Source: Maribacter_C sp047345145 (GTDB lineage: Bacteria > Bacteroidota > Bacteroidia > Flavobacteriales > Flavobacteriaceae). From it: 64,000 nt of DNA. Positions 27,437-36,827 of the stretch are shown here, in pieces; the stretch's first letter is position 1, and each line of letters starts with the position of its first letter. The notes under the pieces are model-generated. The model did no database searches, was not told where the DNA came from, and saw only the letters and a list, made by a program, of their open reading frames with translations. The stretch spans positions 1,116,001-1,180,000 of the forward strand of contig NZ_JBLFER010000001.1 in the NCBI RefSeq assembly GCF_047345145.1. The letters are read 5' to 3'. A program made the translations under genes and the position numbers.

Positions 27437-28563
27437 TTAGTAAGTTCTTTAATTATTAAAGCAACTATTCTCTCTAAGTCACGCTTTTCTAGATTTGACC
27501 CACTAGGCAAACAAAGGCCTCGGTCAAATAAATCTTCAGACGTGCCATCTGAGTAATTGGGGGAAGTCTTAAAAATAGGTTGCATGTGCATCGGTTTCCA
27601 TAATGGACGCGATTCAATATCATCCTCTAAAAGAGCATAACGAATTCTTTCCCTCATTTCGTATGAAGTTGTTAAAATACATGAAAGCCAACGATTTGAG
27701 AAGTATCCGTTAGGTTCAGACAAAAATTCAATTTCCTCTAGATGACCTAAGCTAGCTTTGTAAAATTCAAAATTAGATCTTCGCGCAGCCACTCTATCAT
27801 CTAACACTTCTATCTGGCCTCTTCCAATTCCAGCTAGAACATTACTCATACGGTAATTATAGCCAACATGAGAATGCTGATAATGCGGAGCTTCATCTCT
27901 TGCTTGCGTCGCTAAAAAAACTGCTTTTTTCTTGTGGTCTTCATTTTTGGTAACTAAAGCACCTCCGCCAGAAGTTGTAATTATCTTATTTCCATTAAAG
28001 GATAAAATTCCTATTTCACCAAAACTTCCACATTTCAGACCATTATAAGTACTTCCTAAAGCTTCAGCACTATCCTCAATAACAGGAATACCGTATTTAT
28101 CTGCCACAGCTTGTACTTCACTTACCTTGTAGGGCATTCCATAAAGATGGACTGCCACAATTGCTTTAGGTTTTTTTCCTTTCGCAATTCTATCTTTTAT
28201 GGCTTTTTCTAACAATTCAGGAGAAATATTCCAAGTATCTCTTTCACTATCAACAAAGATCGGATCAGCACCCAAGTATTTTATTGGATTTGCAGAAGCA
28301 GAAAAAGTAAGGCTTTGACATAAAACTTCATCACCATGTGAAACACCGAGTATTTCTAGTGCCAAATGAATCGCAGCCGTTCCAGCGCTCAGGGCAGCCA
28401 CATGCACGTCATTGTTTATGTAATTCTGAATAGCGTCTTCGAAAAGATTTACGTTTGGACCAAGAGGTGCAATCCAGTTGGTTTTAAACGCTTCATCGAC
28501 ATAAGTTTGTTCATTGCTTCCCATATGGGGGGAGGAAAGCCAAATCTTTGTTTGTGTCTCCAC
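27433..28563 (-). CDS. DegT/DnrJ/EryC1/StrS-type PLP sugar aminotransferase (PglE-like)
   Basis: 376 residues from a GTG start. The start is supported by the family-typical opening KIWLSSPHMGSNE, which an ATG start at 28524 would lose. The PLP-binding Lys is K193 (FNGNKIITTSGGG), with D164 in VIEDSAEALGS contacting the cofactor. Family members transfer an amino group from glutamate to a 4-keto nucleotide sugar, and the coupled downstream 4,6-dehydratase supplies exactly such a substrate. A PglD-like acetyltransferase, which would complete a bacillosamine-type pathway, is not adjacent; the hexapeptide acyltransferase at 43287 has CatB-like features instead. First gene of the minus-strand operon. 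Confidence 0.92.
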   Translation of the reverse strand: METQTKIWLSSPHMGSNEQTYVDEAFKTNWIAPLGPNVNLFEDAIQNYINNDVHVAALSAGTAAIHLALEILGVSHGDEVLCQSLTFSASANPIKYLGADPIFVDSERDTWNISPELLEKAIKDRIAKGKKPKAIVAVHLYGMPYKVSEVQAVADKYGIPVIEDSAEALGSTYNGLKCGSFGEIGILSFNGNKIITTSGGGALVTKNEDHKKKAVFLATQARDEAPHYQHSHVGYNYRMSNVLAGIGRGQIEVLDDRVAARRSNFEFYKASLGHLEEIEFLSEPNGYFSNRWLSCILTTSYEMRERIRYALLEDDIESRPLWKPMHMQPIFKTSPNYSDGTSEDLFDRGLCLPSGSNLEKRDLERIVALIIKELTK

Positions 28564-28901
28564 TTTAAAATTATTTAGTTAAGTTCATTCAGGAATCAAA
28601 AATAATCATAGTTTCCAATAAGATGTCCGAAATTCGTTTAAGACTTGCTATTTATCGGTTAAAAGAAAATTTGTATCAATCTTTAAAAGATAAGAATAAC
28701 AGATTTTAATGAATATACGCATCAAACAGGAAATTAGGCCCTTTTATCGACAATATTTATTCTATTGTAGAGTTATTTTGTAATCTTTGCAACGCTAAAA
28801 GCAAACCCAAATTGTGAGTTAACTCAAAATCTACTTTAAGATTATTCATGAAGTAATTTTTGATTTATCTCTAACCTAGGAATAAAACAAACGATTTTTA
28901 A
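28564..28901. other. Divergent intergenic region between the aminotransferase operon and the UDP-glucose dehydrogenase gene
   Basis: A candidate -7 for the minus operon is present at 28597-28604. I found no exact TAnnTTTG for the plus-strand gene; a weak TAATCTTTG lies at 28781. Two TCG-ending elements at 28634-28636 and 28655-28657 are 21 bases apart, a weak version of the phased motif. No coding potential seen. Confidence 0.5.
28597..28604 (-). promoter_or_regulatory. Candidate -7 element for the 28563-22274 operon
   Basis: CAAAAATA on the plus strand is TATTTTTG on the minus strand (matches TAnnTTTG), about 34 bases before the GTG start. No clear -33 TTG. Confidence 0.4.
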
Positions 28902-30296
28902 ATGAAAATAAAAAAAATATGCTGTATTGGAGCCGGTTATGTTGGAGGCCCCACGATGTCGGTCATTGCAAGTCAATGCCCTGAAATACAAGTTACAGTA
29001 GTCGACTTAAGTAAGGAGCGAATTGACCTTTGGAATCACTCCGATCTAGATAAATTACCGGTTTATGAGCCTGGTCTAAAAGAATTGGTTGCAAAAACAA
29101 GAGGCAAGAATCTTTTCTTTTCCACTGAAATAGACACCGCAATTGACGAGGCTGAAATGATTTTTATTTCGGTAAATACCCCAACCAAGACCTATGGAAA
29201 AGGAAAAGGGCAAGCAGCTGATTTAAAAAATATAGAGCTTTGCGCAAGAAATATTGCTAAGGTGGCCAAAACAAATAAAATTGTAGTTGAAAAATCAACT
29301 TTACCAGTTCGAACGGCGCAAGCTATAAAAAGTATTCTTGACAATACTGGAAATGGTGTCGACTTTGAAATACTATCAAACCCAGAGTTTTTGGCCGAAG
29401 GAACAGCTGTCGATGATTTGCTAAATGCAGATAGAGTTCTTATTGGAGGAGCAGAAACTCCTAAGGGTCAAGCTGCTAAAGACGCACTAAGCAGCATTTA
29501 CGAAAATTGGCTTCCGAAAGATAGAATTCTTCAAACGAATGTATGGTCTTCTGAGTTGTCGAAACTTGTAGCAAATGCATTTTTAGCTCAACGGGTTTCT
29601 TCAATTAACTCCATATCCGCATTATGTGAAAAGACAGATGCAAATGTCGCAGAAGTTTCTAGAGCAATTGGGTATGATAGTCGAATCGGATCAAAATTTC
29701 TAAATTCTTCGGTAGGTTTTGGAGGCTCTTGCTTTCAAAAAGACATACTCAATTTAGTATACATAGCCCAAAGTTACGGCTTACAAGAAGTTGCTGATTA
29801 TTGGGAACAGGTCATTATAATGAATGACTATCAGAAAAGACGTTTCGCAGAAAATATTGTCACAACTTTGTATAATACTGTTTCAGGCAAGAAAATAGTT
29901 TTTTACGGTTGGGCTTTTAAAAAAGATACCAATGATACAAGAGAGTCTGCTGCTATCTATGTGGCGGATGCCTTGTTAGATGAAAAAGCAGAAATTGTTG
30001 TTTACGATCCTAAAGTGCCTGAGGCACAAGTTTATGCCGATCTTGATTATTTAGGAACCAGATCTCCTGAAGAAAACAGACGTTTGCTTAAGGTTGTAAA
30101 TGACCCAATGGAAGCTTCAAAAAAGGCTCATGCGATAGCAATTCTTACTGAATGGGATGAATTCAAAGCATATGACTGGAAATCGATTTATGAAAATATG
30201 TTGAAACCCGCCTTTATATTTGATGGAAGACGACTTTTAGAGAAAGAAATTATGGAGGCCATTGGCTTTGATTACTATAAAATAGGTCAATCATGA
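28902..30296 (+). CDS. ugd: UDP-glucose 6-dehydrogenase (eukaryotic-like class)
   Basis: 464 residues, the length of the animal-type UGDH class rather than the shorter (~390) E. coli type. Visible features are the NAD-binding GAGYVGGPT at the N-terminus, PVYEPGLKELV, the SNPEFLAEGTA block and the catalytic Cys277 in GFGGSCFQKD (human Cys276). It oxidises UDP-glucose twice to UDP-glucuronic acid in the cytoplasm. The stop overlaps the start of the next gene by 4 bases, and that gene encodes a probable UDP-glucuronate 4-epimerase, so the pair makes UDP-GlcA and UDP-GalA for an acidic polymer. Confidence 0.94.
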   Translation: MKIKKICCIGAGYVGGPTMSVIASQCPEIQVTVVDLSKERIDLWNHSDLDKLPVYEPGLKELVAKTRGKNLFFSTEIDTAIDEAEMIFISVNTPTKTYGKGKGQAADLKNIELCARNIAKVAKTNKIVVEKSTLPVRTAQAIKSILDNTGNGVDFEILSNPEFLAEGTAVDDLLNADRVLIGGAETPKGQAAKDALSSIYENWLPKDRILQTNVWSSELSKLVANAFLAQRVSSINSISALCEKTDANVAEVSRAIGYDSRIGSKFLNSSVGFGGSCFQKDILNLVYIAQSYGLQEVADYWEQVIIMNDYQKRRFAENIVTTLYNTVSGKKIVFYGWAFKKDTNDTRESAAIYVADALLDEKAEIVVYDPKVPEAQVYADLDYLGTRSPEENRRLLKVVNDPMEASKKAHAIAILTEWDEFKAYDWKSIYENMLKPAFIFDGRRLLEKEIMEAIGFDYYKIGQS

Positions 30297-31324
30297 AGAT
30301 ACTGGTAACCGGAGCAGCTGGTTTTGTTGGTTACCATGTATGTGAAATTCTGCTTCAGCATAATTTCACAGTTGTAGGTCTTGATAATATCAATGATTAT
30401 TATGACGTAAATCTAAAATACGGTAGACTTGAGCAATTAGGCATCAATAAGAAAGATGCAGAAAAGTTTCACCTCGAAACTCGAGGAAATAAACACGGTT
30501 CTAAATTCTCTTTCATTAGAATGAATCTGGAAGACCGTGAGGAGTTACCAAAATTGTTTGCCTCTGCAAAATTTGATTTAGTTTGCAATTTAGCTGCCCA
30601 AGCGGGAGTTCGATACAGTCTAGAAGAACCCAATATTTATGTTGATAGTAATGTCGTGGGCTTTCTTAATATCTTGGAATGTTGTCGACATAATAGCATC
30701 AAACATTTGGTCTATGCTAGTAGCTCTAGTGTTTACGGAAACAACAAGAAAATTCCTTTTTCTGTCGAAGATAACGTTGATCACCCTATAAGCCTTTATG
30801 CAGCTACAAAAAAGAGTAATGAATTGATGGCGCATACCTATAGCCACCTCTTTAAGATTCCTACTACAGGTCTGCGGTTTTTCACAGTTTATGGTCCATG
30901 GGGTAGGCCTGATATGGCACCGTTTTTATTCACAGATGCCATTTCAAAAAACAAGGCCATTAAAGTATTTAATCACGGTAATATGGAAAGGGACTTCACG
31001 TATATTACTGACATAACTGAAGGTATTTTTAGGGTTTTGAAACAAGATTTAACCCAAAGAAAAGAATCAAACGAATTCTATAAGCTCTACAATATTGGTA
31101 ATAATAGCTCTGTAAAATTATTGTACTTCATAGAACAAATTGAGTTAAACCTGAAAACTAGTGCAAAAAAGTTGATGATGGACATTCAACCGGGTGATGT
31201 TGAAAAAACATGGGCTGATATTGAATCTTTTGTCAATGATTACGAGTATAAACCCAAAACGTCTATTGAATTAGGGGTTAAAAACTACATAAATTGGTAT
31301 CAAGACTTTTATAAAATTAAATAA
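30293..31324 (+). CDS. Probable UDP-glucuronate 4-epimerase
   Basis: 343 residues, extended SDR. NAD-binding GAAGFVGYHV is at residues 8-17; the active site is Y169xxxK173 (LYAATKKSNE) with SSSSVYGNNKKIPF before it. The early sequence GLDNINDYYDVNLKYGRL is characteristic of UDP-glucuronate epimerases as opposed to GalE. It is translationally coupled (4-base overlap) to the UDP-glucose dehydrogenase that makes its likely substrate. Product would be UDP-galacturonic acid. A UDP-glucose/GlcNAc epimerase role is a less likely alternative. Confidence 0.88.
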   Translation: MKILVTGAAGFVGYHVCEILLQHNFTVVGLDNINDYYDVNLKYGRLEQLGINKKDAEKFHLETRGNKHGSKFSFIRMNLEDREELPKLFASAKFDLVCNLAAQAGVRYSLEEPNIYVDSNVVGFLNILECCRHNSIKHLVYASSSSVYGNNKKIPFSVEDNVDHPISLYAATKKSNELMAHTYSHLFKIPTTGLRFFTVYGPWGRPDMAPFLFTDAISKNKAIKVFNHGNMERDFTYITDITEGIFRVLKQDLTQRKESNEFYKLYNIGNNSSVKLLYFIEQIELNLKTSAKKLMMDIQPGDVEKTWADIESFVNDYEYKPKTSIELGVKNYINWYQDFYKIK

Positions 31325-31550
31325 TCATCTTCTCAGCTTTCGCCTTTTGAAACCTAGGTTGTTGTAAGTCTTACATAAAAAAATAAAACAGAAGATAGAT
31401 CGCTTTTCTAAAAGAGGTTTTCAAAACAATATGACTCGCATTTTTGAGTTATCCATAGAAAAGTTGAATTGTTTTAAATTCCCTTTGATTATCATAAGAA
31501 GAAAAAAGCCGTTTCAAGAGTAAAATCGAAACAAAAACTTAACTAAAACC

Positions 31551-32552
31551 ATGTCAATAAAAAACTTACATTTAGACACTAAAAACAATATACTTGTCAC
31601 AGGTGGGGCTGGTTTTATTGGGTCAAACCTTTGTAAAGCACTTCTCGAGAATGGAAATAAAGTAATAGCTTTAGATAATTTGGCTACGGGTCAAATGAAA
31701 AATATCAAGCCGATACTTGAACATGCTAATTTCAATTTTATCGAGGGTGATATTCGAGATTTGAATACTTGTCACGACGCTTGTAAAGATATTGATTATG
31801 TGTTGCATCAAGCCGCCCTAGGTTCCGTTCCAAGATCAATAAACGACCCTATCACTAGCAACGCAGTAAATGTTTCTGGATTTTTAAATATGTTAATTGC
31901 TACCAGAGATGCTGGAATAAAACGTTTTGTCTATGCCGCAAGTTCATCTACGTATGGTGATTCAAAGGCCTTACCTAAGGTTGAGGATAAAATTGGTAAA
32001 CCTCTTTCTCCATATGCTATCACAAAATATGTCAACGAACTTTATGCAGATGTTTTTGGAAAAACATATGAGATGGATACAATAGGTCTTAGATATTTCA
32101 ACGTATTCGGTCGGCATCAAGATCCAAATGGAGCCTATGCAGCTGTAATACCAAAATTCGTTTTGGCATTTATGAATCATGAATCTCCAATCATCAATGG
32201 CGATGGAAGTTATTCACGTGATTTTACATATATCGATAACGTAATAGAAGCGAATGTAAGAGCAATAACGGCTACTAATCCTAAAGCTGGAAATAATGTT
32301 TACAACGTTGCCTATGGAGAACGTACCACCTTAAATGAACTTGTTGTATTGGTAAAACAATATCTGAGCGAATTTGATTCAAAAATCGGCACTATTGATG
32401 TCAAATATGGTAGTGAACGTGCAGGCGATGTCCCGCACTCATTAGCGTCAATTGACAAAGCTAAGAACCTTCTTGATTACAATCCAAAATTTGATATGAA
32501 AACTGGCTTAAAAGAAGCTATAAAATGGTATTGGGAGAACTTGGAACGATAA
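31551..32552 (+). CDS. UDP-GlcNAc(A) 4-epimerase, WbpP/TviC-like
   Basis: 333 residues, extended SDR with NAD-binding GGAGFIGSNL (18-27) and active site Y155xxxK159 (SPYAITKYVNE). The pattern ALDNLATGQMKNI near the N-terminus and RYFNVFGRHQDPNGAYAAVIP match the WbpP/TviC/Gne group that acts on N-acetylated substrates. The next gene encodes a WbpO/TviB-like dehydrogenase, the same pair that makes UDP-GalNAcA in Vi-antigen synthesis. Whether epimerisation acts before or after oxidation cannot be read from sequence. Confidence 0.88.
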   Translation: MSIKNLHLDTKNNILVTGGAGFIGSNLCKALLENGNKVIALDNLATGQMKNIKPILEHANFNFIEGDIRDLNTCHDACKDIDYVLHQAALGSVPRSINDPITSNAVNVSGFLNMLIATRDAGIKRFVYAASSSTYGDSKALPKVEDKIGKPLSPYAITKYVNELYADVFGKTYEMDTIGLRYFNVFGRHQDPNGAYAAVIPKFVLAFMNHESPIINGDGSYSRDFTYIDNVIEANVRAITATNPKAGNNVYNVAYGERTTLNELVVLVKQYLSEFDSKIGTIDVKYGSERAGDVPHSLASIDKAKNLLDYNPKFDMKTGLKEAIKWYWENLER

Positions 32553-32572
32553 TTTTCAAGAAAGTTTTTAAG

Positions 32573-32580
32573 TAAATTTG
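32573..32580 (+). promoter_or_regulatory. Possible -7 element before the nucleotide-sugar dehydrogenase gene
   Basis: TAAATTTG matches TAnnTTTG, 40 bases before the ATG at 32621 and inside the 68-base gap. There is no -33 TTG at a normal spacing, so an internal promoter is uncertain. Confidence 0.25.
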
Positions 32581-32620
32581 CTCCAAATATTACATAAATT
32601 AAAACATATAATTTCATTAA

Positions 32621-33901
32621 ATGAACAATTCTAAAATTGCTGTAATTGGTTTAGGCTATGTTGGTTTACCTCTTGCTCGTTTATTTGCTACTAAATATCC
32701 TGTTGTCGGATTTGATATTAACCCAGATCGTATTTCAGAATTACAAAAGGGCACAGATAGCACGATGGAAGTTAGTAGAGAGCTCCTATTAGAGGTCACA
32801 AAAAAGGAAGCTTCTTCTGAGGTGGGGTTATTTTGTACAAATAACCTAGACTCTTTGAAAGATTGCAATTACTTTATAGTTACCGTACCGACTCCTGTTG
32901 ATAGTACGAATAGACCAGATCTTACTCCACTTTACAAGTCAAGTGAAACTGTAGGCAAAGTTTTAAAGAAAGGCGACATCGTAATTTACGAATCCACAGT
33001 TTATCCGGGTGTAACTGAAGAAGAATGTGTGCCAGTTTTGGAAAAAGTAAGTGGTTTAAAGTTTAATATTGATTTCTTTGTGGGATATTCTCCTGAAAGA
33101 ATAAATCCAGGGGATAAAGAACATACCGTTGAAAAAATCTTGAAGGTTACTGCCGGTTCAACCCCTGAAATAGGAAAAAAAGTAGATCAGCTGTATGCCT
33201 CAGTAATAAAAGCTGGAACCCATTTAGCGCCCAGTATTAAGGTAGCAGAGGCTGCAAAAGTTATTGAAAATTCACAGCGAGATATCAATATCGCTTTTGT
33301 CAATGAACTTGCAAAAATCTTTAACCTAATGGGAGTAGATACCAATGAAGTGCTTGAAGCTGCGGGAACAAAATGGAATTTTCTTCCTTTTAAACCAGGT
33401 TTAGTTGGCGGTCATTGTATTGGAGTAGACCCGTATTACTTAGCGCAAAAAGCGCAAGAATATGGTTACCATCCTGAAATTATTCTTGCAGGTAGACGTA
33501 TGAATGATGGTATGGGGAAATATGTTTCAGCAGAAGTTATCAAATTAATGGTTCAAGAGGATATTAAGGTCAAAGGAGCTGATATTCTTGTACTCGGAGT
33601 TACTTTCAAAGAGAATTGTCCTGATGTAAGAAATACTAAAGCAGTAGATGTTATAAATAACCTAAAAAGTTACGGTGCTAATGTAACTGTATTTGACCCT
33701 TGGGCAGAGCCTAGTGAAGTTATGCATGAATATCAACTAGAAACTATTAAAACTCCACCAAGTGGAACTTTTGATGCCGTTGTTCTTGCCGTTTCGCACA
33801 AAGAGTTTCTTGATATTGATATTCGAGGTATGCTAAAACCCAATGGAATTCTTTATGATGTAAAAGGAATTCTAGAATGTAAAGTGGAAGGTAGACTATA
33901 A
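32621..33901 (+). CDS. UDP-N-acetyl-hexosamine 6-dehydrogenase (TviB/WbpO-like)
   Basis: 426 residues. The N-terminus has the Rossmann motif VIGLGYVGLPLA; the middle holds the VYESTVYPG-type segment (IYESTVYPGVTEEEC) and GYSPERINPGD; the catalytic Cys266 is in LVGGHCIGVDPYYLAQKA. These are the signatures of dehydrogenases acting on UDP-GlcNAc or UDP-GalNAc, not UDP-glucose. It lies 68 bases after a TviC-like epimerase, so together they would supply UDP-GlcNAcA or UDP-GalNAcA. This route is in addition to the UDP-GlcA/GalA route encoded just upstream. Confidence 0.92.
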   Translation: MNNSKIAVIGLGYVGLPLARLFATKYPVVGFDINPDRISELQKGTDSTMEVSRELLLEVTKKEASSEVGLFCTNNLDSLKDCNYFIVTVPTPVDSTNRPDLTPLYKSSETVGKVLKKGDIVIYESTVYPGVTEEECVPVLEKVSGLKFNIDFFVGYSPERINPGDKEHTVEKILKVTAGSTPEIGKKVDQLYASVIKAGTHLAPSIKVAEAAKVIENSQRDINIAFVNELAKIFNLMGVDTNEVLEAAGTKWNFLPFKPGLVGGHCIGVDPYYLAQKAQEYGYHPEIILAGRRMNDGMGKYVSAEVIKLMVQEDIKVKGADILVLGVTFKENCPDVRNTKAVDVINNLKSYGANVTVFDPWAEPSEVMHEYQLETIKTPPSGTFDAVVLAVSHKEFLDIDIRGMLKPNGILYDVKGILECKVEGRL

Positions 33902-34201
33902 ACTCAATAGTTTTTTCATTACAAACTCTTCATACCTTTTATCTTAAGATTGCAAGGCATTCTGAGATAGGAGTGCGTCATTAATTTGTAATAATTTGGC
34001 TATTTATCAATTTATTTTACTCGTATTATGCCTTTTTAGTTCAATGCCTCCTAGAAATATCTTGGCTGTAAAATAAATATTGAGGTACAAATTGTACTTT
34101 AGTCGATATAAACGGGTTTTCTTTGCCTTTTTTGTTAATTTTTGATCATTATTGACCATCTTTGAACCGAATTAAATCAAGGTCAAACAATTCGAATTTG
34201 A
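33902..34201. other. Intergenic region before gmd
   Basis: AT-rich, with no ORF, no strong terminator stem and no exact TAnnTTTG. The segment near 34100 (TTTAGTCGATATAAACGGG) is a weak relative of the CG-containing half-sites seen elsewhere in the window; I do not call a site. Confidence 0.4.
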
Positions 34202-35317
34202 ATGAAAAAAATTGCATTAATTACCGGAGTTACTGGTCAAGATGGCGCTTACCTAAGTGAGTTCTTACTAAAAAAAGGATATGAAGTTCACGGTTTGAAA
34301 AGAAGATCTTCTCTTTTCAATACAGATCGCATTGATCATCTTTACCAAGACCCACATATTGAAAATCGAAATTTTATTTTGCACTATGGTGACATGACTG
34401 ATAGTACAAATTTAATTCGTTTGATTAAAGAAATTCAGCCCGATGAAATTTACAATTTAGCGGCGATGAGCCACGTTCATGTATCTTTCGAAATTCCTGA
34501 ATATACGGCAAACGCTGATGGAATTGGAACATTAAGAATTCTAGATGCAGTGCGCCTTTTAGGCTTAGAAAAAAAGACGCGTATTTATCAAGCCTCTACC
34601 TCAGAGCTTTATGGAAAAGTTCAAGAAGTACCGCAATCAGAAACTACTCCATTTTACCCAAGAAGCCCTTATGCAGTAGCAAAAATGTATGCTTATTGGA
34701 TTACAGTTAACTATCGTGAGGCCTATAACATGTATGCCTGTAATGGAATTTTATTCAACCATGAGTCTCCAATTCGAGGTGAAACTTTTGTTACTCGAAA
34801 AATCACAAGAGCTACTGCTAGAATTGCCTTGGGCTTACAAGACAAGGTTTACCTCGGAAATCTTGACGCCCAAAGAGACTGGGGGCATGCCAAAGATTAT
34901 GTCAGAATGATGTGGATGATTCTTCAAGCCGATGAGCCTGAAGACTGGGTAATTGCTACCGGAACTACTACTCCTGTTAGAGAATTTGTACGTATGAGCT
35001 TTCAAGAGGCTGGTATTGAACTAGAGTTTAAAGGAGAAGGAGTTGATGAAAAGGCATTTGTAAAGTCATGTTCAAATCCCAAATATCAAATTGAAATTGG
35101 AAAACAAGTATTAGCTGTTGACCCCAAATATTTCAGGCCGACAGAAGTAGAACTTTTAATCGGCGACCCGACTAAAGCAAAGGAAAAATTAGGTTGGAAA
35201 TTAGAATACGAGCTTAAAGATCTTATCAAAGATATGGTTCAAAGTGATTTAATGTTAATGCAAAAAGATCAGTATTTAAAAGATGGCGGATATCGCATTC
35301 TAAATTATTTCGAGTAG
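34202..35317 (+). CDS. gmd: GDP-mannose 4,6-dehydratase
   Basis: 371 residues. NADP-binding GVTGQDGAYLSEFLL at residues 9-23, the family-specific RRSSLFNTDRIDHL, and the active site with T133, E135 and Y157xxxK161 (STSELYGKV, SPYAVAKMYAYW). GILFNHESPIRGETFVTRKI is another Gmd hallmark. It converts GDP-mannose to GDP-4-keto-6-deoxymannose. The next gene, 6 bases downstream, encodes GDP-L-fucose synthase, so the two form the standard GDP-L-fucose pathway. Confidence 0.97.
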   Translation: MKKIALITGVTGQDGAYLSEFLLKKGYEVHGLKRRSSLFNTDRIDHLYQDPHIENRNFILHYGDMTDSTNLIRLIKEIQPDEIYNLAAMSHVHVSFEIPEYTANADGIGTLRILDAVRLLGLEKKTRIYQASTSELYGKVQEVPQSETTPFYPRSPYAVAKMYAYWITVNYREAYNMYACNGILFNHESPIRGETFVTRKITRATARIALGLQDKVYLGNLDAQRDWGHAKDYVRMMWMILQADEPEDWVIATGTTTPVREFVRMSFQEAGIELEFKGEGVDEKAFVKSCSNPKYQIEIGKQVLAVDPKYFRPTEVELLIGDPTKAKEKLGWKLEYELKDLIKDMVQSDLMLMQKDQYLKDGGYRILNYFE

Positions 35318-35323
35318 TCGCAC

Positions 35324-36427
35324 ATGGATAAAGCATCTAAAATTTATGTAGCTGGTCACCGTGGTTTGGTTGGAAGTGCAATTTTAAAAAACCTTTCAAG
35401 CAAGGGGTATAGCAACATTGTAACCAGAACGCACTCCGAACTCGATCTTACCGATACACTGGCGGTTCGTGACTTTTTCTTTACAGAGAAACCCGAGTAT
35501 GTAATTTTGGCAGCTGCGAAGGTTGGGGGTATTGTTGCAAATAATACCTATCGTGCGGATTTTATCTACGAAAATTTGATGATTCAAAATAACGTCATTC
35601 ATCAATCTTATTTGAATAAAGTAAAAAAACTTCTTTTCTTAGGAAGTACCTGTATCTATCCGAAAAATTGTCCTCAGCCCATGAAAGAGGATTACCTCTT
35701 GACTGATACCCTTGAATATACTAATGAACCTTATGCTATCGCTAAGATAGCTGGCATTAAACTATGTGAAAGTTATAACCTACAATATGGCACCAATTTT
35801 ATATCAATAATGCCAACCAATCTTTACGGTCCAAATGACAATTTTGATTTAGAAAAATCACATGTATTACCTGCGCTGATACGAAAAATTCATTTAGGTA
35901 AAGCCTTGGAAGACAACAATTGGGAATTAATAAAACAAGACCTCGACCATTTACCTATTGAAGGAGTTACGGGTGATTCGGAAAAAGAAACCATTCTTGA
36001 AATTTTGAATAAATACGGTATTTTCACTCATGAAAATAAAGTATCAGTAGAAATATGGGGAAGCGGTAAACCAATGCGAGAATTTTTATGGTCTCAAGAT
36101 ATGGCTGACGCCAGTGTATTTTTAATGGAAAATAGAGATTTTCCAGATACGTATCAAAATTCTGCTGAAATACGAAATACACATATAAATATAGGTACTG
36201 GTTCTGACATATCAATTGCAGACTTAGCTAAGTTAATTAAAGGCAAAATAAAATTTAATGGTGACTTCAAGTTCAACACCAATAAACCCGACGGCACTCT
36301 CAAAAAGTTGACCGATGTAACAAAACTTCAGAAATTGGGGTGGAAACATAAAGTCGATTTGATTAATGGTATTGAGAGACAATACCAATGGTATCTAGAT
36401 ACTTTTTCTAAAACTTTAGAGAACTAA
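35324..36427 (+). CDS. fcl: GDP-L-fucose synthase
   Basis: 367 residues. Rossmann motif GHRGLVGSAI (11-20), S108 and C110 in LGSTCIYPK, and Y137xxxK141 (EPYAIAKIAGIK) are all present. It carries out the 3,5-epimerisation and NADPH reduction that complete GDP-L-fucose. It is about 50 residues longer than the E. coli enzyme because of an insertion around residues 195-245 (WELIKQDLDHLPIEGVTGDS region) before the conserved WGSGKPMREFLW. A longer form like this is familiar in Bacteroidota, so I do not treat it as a defect. Confidence 0.95.
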   Translation: MDKASKIYVAGHRGLVGSAILKNLSSKGYSNIVTRTHSELDLTDTLAVRDFFFTEKPEYVILAAAKVGGIVANNTYRADFIYENLMIQNNVIHQSYLNKVKKLLFLGSTCIYPKNCPQPMKEDYLLTDTLEYTNEPYAIAKIAGIKLCESYNLQYGTNFISIMPTNLYGPNDNFDLEKSHVLPALIRKIHLGKALEDNNWELIKQDLDHLPIEGVTGDSEKETILEILNKYGIFTHENKVSVEIWGSGKPMREFLWSQDMADASVFLMENRDFPDTYQNSAEIRNTHINIGTGSDISIADLAKLIKGKIKFNGDFKFNTNKPDGTLKKLTDVTKLQKLGWKHKVDLINGIERQYQWYLDTFSKTLEN

Positions 36428-36664
36428 AAGTCTTTTCGCATTACTTTAATCGAAGTTCGTATCACCCGAATCACCACTCTAGATCTTTCAAAATAAGACT
36501 AAATCATCTTTTTAATTCCCTAATTAAAATTTTGATGATTAAAAGTTAAGCTGTTGTTATAAAGTCTGCAATTGCATTCCTAGTGGATGAATACTTCACG
36601 CGATAAGTGTTATATGTCAATTACTTACAAAATTGCTCTTTGACGCTTTTATGATAATAATCAT

Positions 36665-36694
36665 ACGGTTCATGTCTACTAATGAACAGTTCAC
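36665..36694 (+). promoter_or_regulatory. Direct-repeat site 1 (LytTR/AlgR-like)
   Basis: ACGGTTCAT at 36665-36673 and ACAGTTCAC at 36686-36694, start to start 21 bases. The elements fit the published LytTR half-site pattern (about [TA][AC][CA]GTTN[AG][TG], 12-13 base spacer), quoted from memory. Confidence 0.55.
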
Positions 36695-36797
36695 AACACT
36701 TTCACACTACTTTAAAGTAAGGTTTTGGGCGGAATGAATATTTTCGGGTCATTTACCTACAAAAACTGCATTTTAACGATTTTATGACGAAAATCAT

Positions 36798-36827
36798 GCA
36801 GTTCATCTATAAAAATGCGCAGTTCAC
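36798..36827 (+). promoter_or_regulatory. Direct-repeat site 2 (LytTR/AlgR-like)
   Basis: GCAGTTCAT at 36798-36806 and GCAGTTCAC at 36819-36827, again exactly 21 bases apart. This is the best-conserved pair. Confidence 0.6.
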
